Source: Ferroglobus sp. (GTDB lineage: Archaea; Halobacteriota; Archaeoglobi; Archaeoglobales; Archaeoglobaceae). From it: a stretch of 6,292 bases of DNA. A program made the translations under genes and the position numbers. This document shows positions 1 to 6,136 of the stretch, piece by piece; the first letter of the stretch is position 1; the number at the start of each line of letters is the position of its first letter. The stretch lies in NCBI GenBank assembly GCA_015523665.1, contig WAJX01000154.1, positions 1 to 6,292 on the forward strand. Reading direction: 5' to 3'. Below the pieces are notes generated by a model. It made no database searches and was not told the origin of the DNA. It was given only the letters and a program-made list of their open reading frames with translations.

Positions 1-727
1 CATTTCTCTTAAACCCTGGAAATTTTCTCTCAATTTCGTATATCAACTCCTTCCATTTAGCATCTGGAGCTTTTGGACATTCCTCAGCAAGAAATGGAAG
101 GTTTTCAGATAAAACGTATAAAAGATTCTCCTTCTCTCCCATTTCATATAACGGTTTTATCTTAGCAACAAATTTATCATACCCATCAATTCTAGGCTTT
201 AATTTTTCACTCCACTCCAAGTTTCCAGAATATAAATTTTTGAAGAAATTTGCAAGGATATCTTCACTACAATGTCCGGTTGCAACGACATCAAATCCGT
301 TCTCTCTTGCAAACTTATTCATCAAATATCTTTTTACATTCCCACAAATACTACATGGCTTTCTTTTAATATCTGATATCGTAAATCCGTATTCTGATAA
401 ATTTATAATGTTAAGTTTAACATCAAGTAACTTACATAGATCCTTACATATTCTCTGAGAGTTCTCGCTATACTCTCCAATTCCAAGATTTATATGAAGA
501 GCTTCAATATCATAATCTAATTTATTAGAAAGTTTGAACATTACATCGAGCAAAGCCACGCTATCCTTTCCACCACTAATAGCTACCAACACTCTCTCCC
601 CGCTTTTTACAACATGGTGTTTTTTCATAAAATTTCTTATCTTTGATACGTAATAATTTGAAAAACAAGTGTTACACATTGGTTTTCTAATAATCTCAAT
701 CGCTTCTTTCCCACATTTACATTTCAT
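1..727 (-). CDS. TtuA/Ncs6-type tRNA 2-thiolation enzyme (PP-loop ATPase), C-terminus cut off
   Basis: Adenylating tRNA sulfurtransferase of the TtcA/TtuA/Ncs6 family. These cytosolic enzymes activate a tRNA uridine with ATP and replace its 2-oxygen with sulfur (U54 for TtuA, U34 for Ncs6). The visible 242 codons start at ATG 727. The N-terminus has a four-Cys zinc-site pattern (C3, C5, C18, C21). The PP-loop SGGKDS is at residues 51-56. PCSICG (C125, C128) and C217 match the three Cys ligands of the [4Fe-4S] cluster known in TtuA. K132 and D156 sit at the spacing of the catalytic Lys and Asp reported for Thermus TtuA. The usual HNLDD motif reads HCSED here (152-156). The C-terminal CxxC zinc pair typical of the family would lie beyond the left edge. 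A G-rich stretch (GTGGGG) ends 4 nt before the ATG as a weak ribosome site. The 35-nt gap after the protease gene suggests co-transcription. Family assignment is firm; which uridine is modified is not. Confidence 0.9.
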   Translation of the reverse strand, partial: MKCKCGKEAIEIIRKPMCNTCFSNYYVSKIRNFMKKHHVVKSGERVLVAISGGKDSVALLDVMFKLSNKLDYDIEALHINLGIGEYSENSQRICKDLCKLLDVKLNIINLSEYGFTISDIKRKPCSICGNVKRYLMNKFARENGFDVVATGHCSEDILANFFKNLYSGNLEWSEKLKPRIDGYDKFVAKIKPLYEMGEKENLLYVLSENLPFLAEECPKAPDAKWKELIYEIERKFPGFKRN

Positions 728-762
728 ATTTCCCCACTCAACCTACCTTAAATCACCAAACT

Positions 763-2229
763 TCAAATAATTCCTTTTAAATTTGGTATTATAAACGATA
801 GGAAGATTGACGTAAATATTAGTGCAGAAGCTAATTTTACAGCATTATCTGAAATTCTCTTTCCAAAGATTACTCTAACTGTATCTTGGAATATCCTACC
901 TCCATCTAATGGTATTGCTGGTAAACAATTAAACAACCCGACATAAAAATTTATCCAACCTATCCAGTAAAATAGGTTTAATATGTAAAAAGTAGCATCA
1001 CCAAACTTAGCGTTGAACATCTTAACGTATATCCCAGAAAAGCTGTTAAATGATGTGATTGGTAAAGCCATTACAAAAACCCAGCCTGCAGGATTTGTAA
1101 GCATAGTTGGAATGCTCCTCAACGTTGATAGAATTTTATTTGCGAGGTAATAGCTAAATACTACTCCAGAAATATTCTCTTGAACCAAAACACCCATTAC
1201 CGCTCTTCCATTTTTTTCAGTTAACTTTACACTAACCTCCTTTATCTCCCCTTTATCCCAAACTGTTAGAGTTATAGTTTCATTAGCTTTTTTTCCTTTT
1301 AGAATGTTCATAAAACTGTGTAGAGTGACCACTCTCTCTCCATCAACCTTTAGGATGATCATTCCTTTTTTAAGTCCAGCTTTTTCAGCTGGTAAACCTT
1401 TGCTAACGTCAACGATTTCTATACCAATGATGCCGTTAAGTTCAACTGTTCTCCCATCTTCAAGCTTCATTACCACTTTTTCGCTTTTCAACAAAGCTTT
1501 TTCAAGATCTTCTGGAGTCTTTACAACATAACCATTGATTTCCACTATTTTTGTCCCAGGTTGAATTAAACCATTACTATCTGAAAGTATAGCAATCGCT
1601 GGAGTTATGTAACTTAATAGATGAAAAAATATTAAAAATGATATAGCAGCCACTACAAAATTGCTGGTTATACCAGCGGCAAAAACACGCATTCTTGAGA
1701 GAGTTTTCGCTTCTTGAAGTAATTGCTTCTCATCAGGTTCAGCAAACCCACCTATTGGTATAAGTGCTAATATAACTCCTAACGATTTCACTTTTATCTT
1801 TTCAGAAAGAGCTAATACCGCATGACTGAATTCATGCACAACCAGTGTTACAAGAAGTCCAATCACTCCCCAAACCAATGGGATAAATCTATTAATACCA
1901 GGGATTAGTAATACATTCCTCGGACTTGTAATCTCAGATGGGGGAGGAGGTGTTGTTAAGAGTATATAATCCATTAAAATTATCAAAAGAAACATAAAGA
2001 TCATGCCAGCATAGATTAAAGGAATGCCTGTTGTAGCGTATATTTTCCAAAATTTCTTTTTTAAAGCAAGACGTTTGAGGAAATTTAACCCTTTTTCTGT
2101 CCTTATCAAAAGTATCGGCCCATAAGCTGTAATTCTCCATTTTTCGAGTTTACCTTTCACTCTAAGCATTTCAATTATTAACCAATAAATAGCAAATATT
2201 AGGAGTATATATTCTGTTAGCATTATCAT
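763..2229 (-). CDS. Site-2-type intramembrane zinc metalloprotease (M50) with PDZ domains
   Basis: Polytopic membrane protease that cleaves substrates inside the bilayer, as in regulated intramembrane proteolysis; its substrates are unknown. From ATG 2229 it has 488 residues. The zinc-binding HEFSH is at 132-136. A GxxxN motif (AGITSN) is near 185-190. The third ligand region PLDGG is at 440-444, with Asp442 as the likely ligand. Hydrophobic segments lie around 2-22, 68-91, 112-131, 182-208, 413-436 and 464-484. Between the two catalytic halves sit two PDZ-like modules, about 218-265 (PGTKIVEINGYVV) and 271-336 (LPAEKAGLKKGMIILKVDG). This is the central-PDZ architecture, without the CBS domains of some archaeal homologues. 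A proline run (PPPP) follows the second membrane segment. The frame opens upstream at TTG 2241, but that codon lies only 6 nt from a TATA box and upstream of the predicted transcription start, so I prefer ATG 2229; ATG 2223 is also possible. All catalytic residues are present. Confidence 0.9.
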   Translation of the reverse strand: MIMLTEYILLIFAIYWLIIEMLRVKGKLEKWRITAYGPILLIRTEKGLNFLKRLALKKKFWKIYATTGIPLIYAGMIFMFLLIILMDYILLTTPPPPSEITSPRNVLLIPGINRFIPLVWGVIGLLVTLVVHEFSHAVLALSEKIKVKSLGVILALIPIGGFAEPDEKQLLQEAKTLSRMRVFAAGITSNFVVAAISFLIFFHLLSYITPAIAILSDSNGLIQPGTKIVEINGYVVKTPEDLEKALLKSEKVVMKLEDGRTVELNGIIGIEIVDVSKGLPAEKAGLKKGMIILKVDGERVVTLHSFMNILKGKKANETITLTVWDKGEIKEVSVKLTEKNGRAVMGVLVQENISGVVFSYYLANKILSTLRSIPTMLTNPAGWVFVMALPITSFNSFSGIYVKMFNAKFGDATFYILNLFYWIGWINFYVGLFNCLPAIPLDGGRIFQDTVRVIFGKRISDNAVKLASALIFTSIFLSFIIPNLKGII

Positions 2230-2246
2230 TAAACTGTACAAGCAAC

Positions 2247-2254
2247 TTTATAAA
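2247..2254 (-). promoter_or_regulatory. TATA box for the site-2 protease gene
   Basis: TTTATAAA on the minus strand, preceded by the purine-containing ATAGAAGT, which resembles an archaeal BRE. Its centre is about 22 nt from ATG 2229 and 28 nt from ATG 2223. Archaeal transcription normally starts about 25 nt from the box centre, so the message is predicted to begin at or beside the start codon, i.e. leaderless. There is no Shine-Dalgarno sequence in front of these ATGs, which agrees with that. Confidence 0.65.
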
Positions 2255-2306
2255 ACTTCTATTTTTATTATTATTAATTTTATTATTAAAAACTTTATTA
2301 TTAAAT

Positions 2307-2330
2307 CAATTATCAATACAATTATCAATA
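2307..2330. repeat. Perfect 12-bp tandem duplication
   Basis: CAATTATCAATA occurs twice with no gap (2307-2318 and 2319-2330). It lies about 55-80 bp upstream of the protease TATA box. It could be a slippage product in AT-rich DNA or a pair of binding sites. The unit shares the core TATCA with the 11-bp array about 60 bp further on. Confidence 0.8.
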
Positions 2331-2388
2331 AAAATAAAAAATAAAATAAAAAAATTAATTTAATAAAATATTATAATTGATGGATTAG

Positions 2389-2430
2389 CTATCACCACTC
2401 TATCATCACTTTATCATTACTCTAATTACT
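2389..2430. repeat. Degenerate 11-bp tandem array, about 3.8 copies
   Basis: Consecutive units read CTATCACCACT (2389-2399), CTATCATCACT (2400-2410), TTATCATTACT (2411-2421) and CTAATTACT (2422-2430, two bases short). Neighbouring full units differ at one to three positions, mostly C/T transitions, while the TATCA core and the terminal ACT are kept. A period of 11 bp is close to one helical turn, so a protein reading each unit would sit on one face of the DNA. On the minus strand each unit reads like AGTGATGATAG, which contains Shine-Dalgarno-like GTGAT, but no frame follows it. Function is unknown. Confidence 0.75.
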
Positions 2431-2540
2431 GAACTAAATCTTATCTGATGTTATATCCTTTTTAAATCTTAATCCTCTAAACAATCGATTTATTTAATTA
2501 TATATTTATTATTATATATTATATTTAGTTATTTACTCCA

Positions 2541-2556
2541 AAACTTGAGCAAGTTT
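2541..2556. repeat. 16-bp dyad, possible operator
   Basis: AAACTTG and CAAGTTT form perfect 7-bp inverted arms around the central AG. Two spacer bases are too few for an RNA loop with all pairs formed, so it reads better as a dimeric DNA-binding site than as a terminator. It lies about 97 bp upstream of the MFS TATA box, far for a classical repressor site but possible for an activator. Confidence 0.5.
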
Positions 2557-2652
2557 AACAATTTTGAATAACCCCAATAACAGATGATGAAATAATAATT
2601 AACATAATTTTTTCAAATTATAATATATAATATCAGAATACATTTATTTATA

Positions 2653-2660
2653 TTTATATA
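2653..2660 (+). promoter_or_regulatory. TATA box for the MFS transporter gene
   Basis: TTTATATA on the plus strand, a near-consensus archaeal box. With the usual 25-27 nt spacing from its centre, transcription would start near 2682-2684. That gives a leader of about 12 nt that just includes the AGGGA ribosome site. Confidence 0.65.
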
Positions 2661-2685
2661 CACCGAAAACAATAAATTTCAAAAT

Positions 2686-2690
2686 AGGGA
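2686..2690 (+). promoter_or_regulatory. Ribosome binding site of the MFS gene (AGGGA)
   Basis: AGGGA ends 4 nt before GTG 2695 and 10 nt before the in-frame ATG 2701. The spacing is short for the GTG and long for the ATG, so it does not decide the start by itself. Confidence 0.45.
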
Positions 2691-2694
2691 ATTT

Positions 2695-3858
2695 GTGAAG
2701 ATGTTGTTTACAATTACACTATCTTTATTCGTCGTAATGCTTGGAGTTGGTATAATCTCACCAATTCTCCCTATATTTGCAAGAGATCTTGGTGCAAGCG
2801 GAATATGGATAGGCTTGATATTTTCTACCTTCTCGATTTCTAGGTTTATTTTTCTTCCAATATTCGGTTATTTGGCAGACAGATATGGTGTTAGAAAGAT
2901 AATCATCTCAGGACTTTTACTGTATTCAATATTAGCTCTACTATACATCCACGCTAGAACACCTGAAGAATTAACAATAGTTAGACTTTTTCACGGACTA
3001 TCTTCTGCCATGGTTGTTCCTATTGCTATGGCAGTAATAGCTTACCTCTCTCCAAAAGGAGAAGAGGGTAAGTATATGGGAATTGCCAATAGATCAATTT
3101 TTTTAGGCTTAGCTTTTGGCCCATTTATAGGTGGCTTTGTAACTGACATATTTAATATTTCATACACATTTTTAGCAATGAGTCTATTATCACTCTTAAG
3201 TTTACTCATTACTGTACTAACTTTCCCAGAAATTAAGATTGAAATCAATACTGAAGCAAGTGAAAAAAAAGAAAAGATTTCAAGAGAGATTATAGGTGCT
3301 CTAATTTATAGAGTTTTGAACTCCGTAGGCAGAGGAAGTGTCATGAGTTTTCTCCCAATATATGCATCACTTATTGGAATTACTTTTTCTGAAATAGGTA
3401 TTCTAATATTCATTAATCTCTTTATCTCTGGAATTATACAACCAAAAACTGGAGAATTTGCAGATAAAAGGGGTGTTATATTACCAGTAATTTTAGGGAA
3501 TTTTATGTCTGCTTTAATCTTTTATTTGATACCAACTACCAATTCTTTCGTAACATTATCGATTCTCCTATCATTATTAGGAATTTTTTCAGCTCTATCA
3601 CTTCCAGCTGTAAGCTCTGTTATTGCTATCGAAAGTAAAGATTCGGGAAGAGCTGGAAGTTATATGGGTCTTTTTTCAGCATCTAAAAGTCTGGGAAGAG
3701 CTATTGGCCCTCTTATAGCTGGTATACTTTATGATATTGGTGGTGGGGGATTGAATGGCATATATTATGCCTTTGTTTCAGCATCCATTCTCAGTTTAGT
3801 TGCTGGAATTATCTTTTATCTGGCTGTAGGAGAATTGAATTCAGATGAAATTACTTAA
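2695..3858 (+). CDS. MFS transporter, probable drug or metabolite efflux protein
   Basis: Major facilitator superfamily carrier of the inner membrane. Its 387 residues are the usual size for a 12-helix member, with hydrophobic segments spread through both halves and a charged central loop at about 182-197. Motif A is clear: GYLADRYGVRK at 58-68. An Arg in the fourth-helix region (R97, RLFHGLSSA) fits motif B. GLAFGPFIGG (138-147) resembles the antiporter motif C of the DHA1 efflux group. The second half repeats the pattern as GEFADKRGV (253-261) and GRAIGPLIAGILYD (334-347). This supports proton-coupled export, but the substrate cannot be read from sequence. The start is GTG 2695 or ATG 2701; I keep the GTG because the ribosome site and short predicted leader allow it. 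The gene stands alone on its strand, divergent from the protease and convergent with the radical SAM gene, whose stop codon it overlaps. Confidence 0.9.
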   Translation: MKMLFTITLSLFVVMLGVGIISPILPIFARDLGASGIWIGLIFSTFSISRFIFLPIFGYLADRYGVRKIIISGLLLYSILALLYIHARTPEELTIVRLFHGLSSAMVVPIAMAVIAYLSPKGEEGKYMGIANRSIFLGLAFGPFIGGFVTDIFNISYTFLAMSLLSLLSLLITVLTFPEIKIEINTEASEKKEKISREIIGALIYRVLNSVGRGSVMSFLPIYASLIGITFSEIGILIFINLFISGIIQPKTGEFADKRGVILPVILGNFMSALIFYLIPTTNSFVTLSILLSLLGIFSALSLPAVSSVIAIESKDSGRAGSYMGLFSASKSLGRAIGPLIAGILYDIGGGGLNGIYYAFVSASILSLVAGIIFYLAVGELNSDEIT

Positions 3859-3872
3859 ACGAGATTGTTTAA
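3855..3872. terminator. Inverted repeat across the convergent stop codons, possible terminator
   Basis: TTAAAC (3855-3860) and GTTTAA (3867-3872) are perfect complements around GAGATT. A G-T pair can extend the stem to 7 bp with a 4-nt loop. The left arm contains both stop codons. The repeat could fold in either transcript. No T-run follows it in either direction, and archaeal termination mainly depends on T-runs, so a terminator role is only tentative. Confidence 0.3.
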
Positions 3873-4868
3873 ATACGTTATCGCTATCTTCATAGCTTTC
3901 ACAATCTCCCTATCATTTAATCTTCTCGAAATTTCTGGATATTCAAATGCCTTATAAGTTGGATAGTATTGGAACATCAAATTAAATCTAACATCTCTGC
4001 CAAGATTATCTGAGACCCATTTGACTATTCTTTCAGTACAGCATTCTAAATGCTCTGGCATTACCAAATGTCTTATCAGCAACTCACCACTCTTTTTTGC
4101 CAGTAAAAAGTTCCTAGTTATAACCTTCCAATAATTTTTTACATTCGAATACTTTTCCGCACAATTATCATTTCCATATTTGAAATCTGCAAGCCACACA
4201 TCTACTATATCTTCTATTATATAGTGCAATTCTATACTATGATACATGTTGGAATTCCATACAACTGGTATATTCGATTCGACTTCATTTAATATAGCTA
4301 ATATATTATGTGCGTGCTGATCAGGATTCCCTCCAACAAAATTCACGTTCTTACTCCCCTGTCTTCTCCTTATATCGATTAGCCTTGCCATTTCCTTTAC
4401 ATCCAATATCACATCATCTCTCCTTACAATATCATAATTCTGACAGAAAACACATGAAAAAGTACATCTATTAAAGAATATAGTATGTGAGGGTATAAGC
4501 TCTGGCTCTTCTCCGAAATGTAGAAACTCACTACTATAATAGCTATTAACACCACATCTACAAAAACCAAATTTTTCATATCTATTAACATTACATCTCC
4601 TCTCACAGAAGTTGCAGTTATAAAGCATAAGATTCAGTAATTCAATCTTTAAGTCGAGAAATGAATAATCTGGTGGCAATCTTTCCATAACCTCCATATT
4701 CTCCCCTTCATCTTCGATGAATTTCGTAAATTCTTTTTTATACTCTTCATGAGCTTTATGAATATCATCAATATTATCTCTCTCAACGTCAAACCTCTTA
4801 GCTAGTTGGAATTTTGCTATTGCTTCGCCTTTATTTATACTCTCATATCTCTCCAAACCTCTTGGCAC
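3855..4868 (-). CDS. PflX-like radical SAM protein of unknown substrate
   Basis: Radical SAM enzyme resembling the PflX / pyruvate formate-lyase-activase-like group (COG1313 type), 337 residues. The SAM cluster motif CTFSCVFC (C135, C139, C142; CX3CX2C) should bind a [4Fe-4S] cluster and cleave S-adenosylmethionine. NFVGGNPDQH (176-185) fits the glycine-rich SAM-contact motif. An upstream Cys group, C85, C88, C92, C103 and C105, matches the CxxCxRxC...GxC pattern usual in this family and may hold a second metal site. RHLVMPEH (266-273) is also family-like. The first 70 residues are charged, with no export signal, so the protein is cytosolic. The start is GTG 4868: an in-frame TAA lies 9 nt upstream, and no later ATG occurs before residue 58. 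No Shine-Dalgarno is seen. It lies 44 nt behind tldE on the same strand, so co-transcription is plausible; an AAATATTT box (4885-4892) might instead give it its own leaderless start. Confidence 0.87.
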   Translation of the reverse strand: MPRGLERYESINKGEAIAKFQLAKRFDVERDNIDDIHKAHEEYKKEFTKFIEDEGENMEVMERLPPDYSFLDLKIELLNLMLYNCNFCERRCNVNRYEKFGFCRCGVNSYYSSEFLHFGEEPELIPSHTIFFNRCTFSCVFCQNYDIVRRDDVILDVKEMARLIDIRRRQGSKNVNFVGGNPDQHAHNILAILNEVESNIPVVWNSNMYHSIELHYIIEDIVDVWLADFKYGNDNCAEKYSNVKNYWKVITRNFLLAKKSGELLIRHLVMPEHLECCTERIVKWVSDNLGRDVRFNLMFQYYPTYKAFEYPEISRRLNDREIVKAMKIAITYLNNLV

Positions 4869-4904
4869 AAAAGTTTATTTGCTAAAATATTTGAAATAGC
4901 TAAC

Positions 4905-4918
4905 GCTTATGTTTAAGC
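4905..4918 (-). other. Short hairpin at the tldE stop codon
   Basis: On the minus strand GCTTA and TAAGC pair around AACA, and the TAA stop of tldE lies in the first arm and loop. The stem has five base pairs. No T-run follows, so it does not look like an efficient terminator. It may be chance, or a weak processing or stability element between tldE and the radical SAM gene. Confidence 0.25.
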
Positions 4919-6136
4919 TTTCACTTCAAATTCCTCAATATATATTGTGGGTGAGATTGTATTTTCAACTTGTCTTACATCTTTCCCAAAATACGATATT
5001 TTGTTTATGAGATCGTAAATATTTCCATAGAGCATAGCCCCTCTTACAGCTTTTCCCTTATAAAATGCATTCATACACTCAAGACTAAAATCTCCACTTA
5101 TCGGATTTGATGTATGCGCTCCTATAAAAGAATGAATGTAAAAGTCTGCTTCACCACTCCCTTTTTCAAATTCAAGTATAACATTTGAAGGTTGAGCCTT
5201 TGGATAGTTATTAAAGTCCTCCCTTATACTGTTACCACTTGGTTCAATTCCAAGTTCGATAGAATGTCTATAATCTGAAATAAAAGTTTTTAGGACTCCA
5301 GATGAGAAAATCTCTTTTCTTTTTGCTTCTATTCCTTCATCATCAAAACCAAAAGAATACAATCCATTAGGGAGAGATGAATCATCAATTATTGTTATGT
5401 CCTTAAATACTCTCTCTCCAATTTTATTTGCCAGCACACTCCTACCTTTAGCAACGTTCTCAGCATTAAATGCTGGATAAAGTGTGTAGTATAGAAGTTG
5501 ATGAACAGCTAACGGTGATAAAGCAATAGAACAAATTTTCCTTTCCATCTTTTCAGCTTTATTATCTTCAACTGCCAGATGTCCAGCATTATCTGCTATA
5601 AATTCAAAATCGATATTTATGTTCCTTTTTGCATCGAATTCATAAGCACTCCCTCTTCCATAAACCATTTCTACATAAACGCTACAAAACGTTCCTTTTT
5701 CGGTAAGATCTATTCCACTTGAATTTAAAATCTTTCTCTCGACAATTTCAGTCTCTATTAGTCCAACCGCAATAGTAGCAGCACTTTTAGTTTTCATCAC
5801 TTCGAATCCTTCTATAAAAAATCCCTCATCAACTTTCTCCACTCTCTTATCATAGATGCCCTCAACTTTTTTCATCTTTCCACTCGGAAACTCCCTCAAC
5901 TCCTCATCTGAAATTTTTGCCATCTTATAGGCCATATCTATTAGTTTGTCAATTTTACTCGAAGATGCGAATCCAACTTTTCCATTGAGAATTACTCTCA
6001 AAGCATAGCAGATTTCTTTTTCTGAAGACATATATTTTATTTTATCTTTTTCTATATTTAATGTTTTATAAAAACTTTTTCCTATAAATAGCTCCCATTC
6101 ATCAAATATGTCAAGTTTTCTAATAAAAGCATCCAT
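4913..6136 (-). CDS. tldE: TldE/PmbA, partner subunit of the TldD-TldE metalloprotease
   Basis: Non-catalytic partner of TldD in the modulator-of-DNA-gyrase family. In bacteria the TldD-TldE complex removes leader segments from the modified peptide microcin B17 and degrades small unfolded peptides. Homologues are widespread in archaea, where their substrates are largely unknown. The product has 407 residues, normal for an archaeal PmbA. Family signatures are GKVGFASSS (52-60), PAFNAENVAKGRS (221-233), FDDEG (264-268) followed by the usual SSGVLKTFISD, and TSNPISGDFSLEC (342-354). The HExxxH zinc motif expected in TldD is absent, as usual for TldE. The frame stays open 27 codons upstream, but that stretch is only the tldD end read out of frame. 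I chose ATG 6136 because it overlaps the tldD stop (TGATG) and has GGTGGT 5 nt upstream. Translation is probably coupled to tldD. Confidence 0.9.
   Translation of the reverse strand: MDAFIRKLDIFDEWELFIGKSFYKTLNIEKDKIKYMSSEKEICYALRVILNGKVGFASSSKIDKLIDMAYKMAKISDEELREFPSGKMKKVEGIYDKRVEKVDEGFFIEGFEVMKTKSAATIAVGLIETEIVERKILNSSGIDLTEKGTFCSVYVEMVYGRGSAYEFDAKRNINIDFEFIADNAGHLAVEDNKAEKMERKICSIALSPLAVHQLLYYTLYPAFNAENVAKGRSVLANKIGERVFKDITIIDDSSLPNGLYSFGFDDEGIEAKRKEIFSSGVLKTFISDYRHSIELGIEPSGNSIREDFNNYPKAQPSNVILEFEKGSGEADFYIHSFIGAHTSNPISGDFSLECMNAFYKGKAVRGAMLYGNIYDLINKISYFGKDVRQVENTISPTIYIEEFEVKA

Larger units (their letters stand above)
2255..2652. other. AT-rich divergent intergenic region without a credible gene
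   Basis: About 400 bp separate the two divergent promoters, far more than simple divergent promoters need. I checked both strands for ATG, GTG and TTG frames. All close within about 14 codons, with no good ribosome site, so I see no protein gene. There is no tRNA-like fold, and no matched C and D boxes for a guide RNA. What it does hold is repeat structure: TTTATTATTAAA twice at 15-bp spacing (2279-2305), a 12-bp tandem duplication, an 11-bp degenerate array and a 16-bp dyad, the last three listed separately. The stretch 2331-2375 is nearly pure A/T with A-runs on the plus strand. Confidence 0.7.

Noticed and set aside
240..458. 72-codon plus-strand frame inside the thiolase gene
   Set aside because: It lies wholly antisense to a well-supported coding sequence with all family motifs, and its own translation shows no recognisable domain.
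1304..1531. 75-codon plus-strand frame antisense to the site-2 protease
   Set aside because: It is a shadow of the PDZ-coding region, Ser/Thr/Pro-rich as antisense frames often are, with no ribosome site.
1938..1951. GGGGGAGGAGGTG tract on the plus strand, a strong Shine-Dalgarno match
   Set aside because: It is the complement of the proline-run codons in the site-2 protease. No plus-strand frame of any length starts after it.
1934..2140. 68-codon minus-strand frame inside the site-2 protease
   Set aside because: It is an alternative reading of the same strand, with no domain and fully nested in the real gene.
2307..2430. CRISPR-like array
   Set aside because: The repeats are 11-12 bp and directly adjacent, with no spacers, so they are not a CRISPR array.
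2380..2600. Possible C/D box guide RNA (ATGATGA at 2584 on plus; GTGATGA on minus within the 11-bp array)
   Set aside because: No CTGA D or D' box lies at the required distance on either strand, and there is no terminal stem.
2242..2694. Search for a small peptide gene that could be a modified-peptide precursor
   Set aside because: The longest frame I could open is about 14 codons (minus strand from 2643), without ribosome site or typical precursor features.
3042..3248. 68-codon minus-strand frame antisense to the MFS gene
   Set aside because: It is antisense to conserved transporter helices and has no independent coding signs.
4424..4606. 60-codon hydrophobic frame within the radical SAM gene
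   Set aside because: It is an out-of-frame reading of the Cys-rich cluster region; the main frame holds every family motif.
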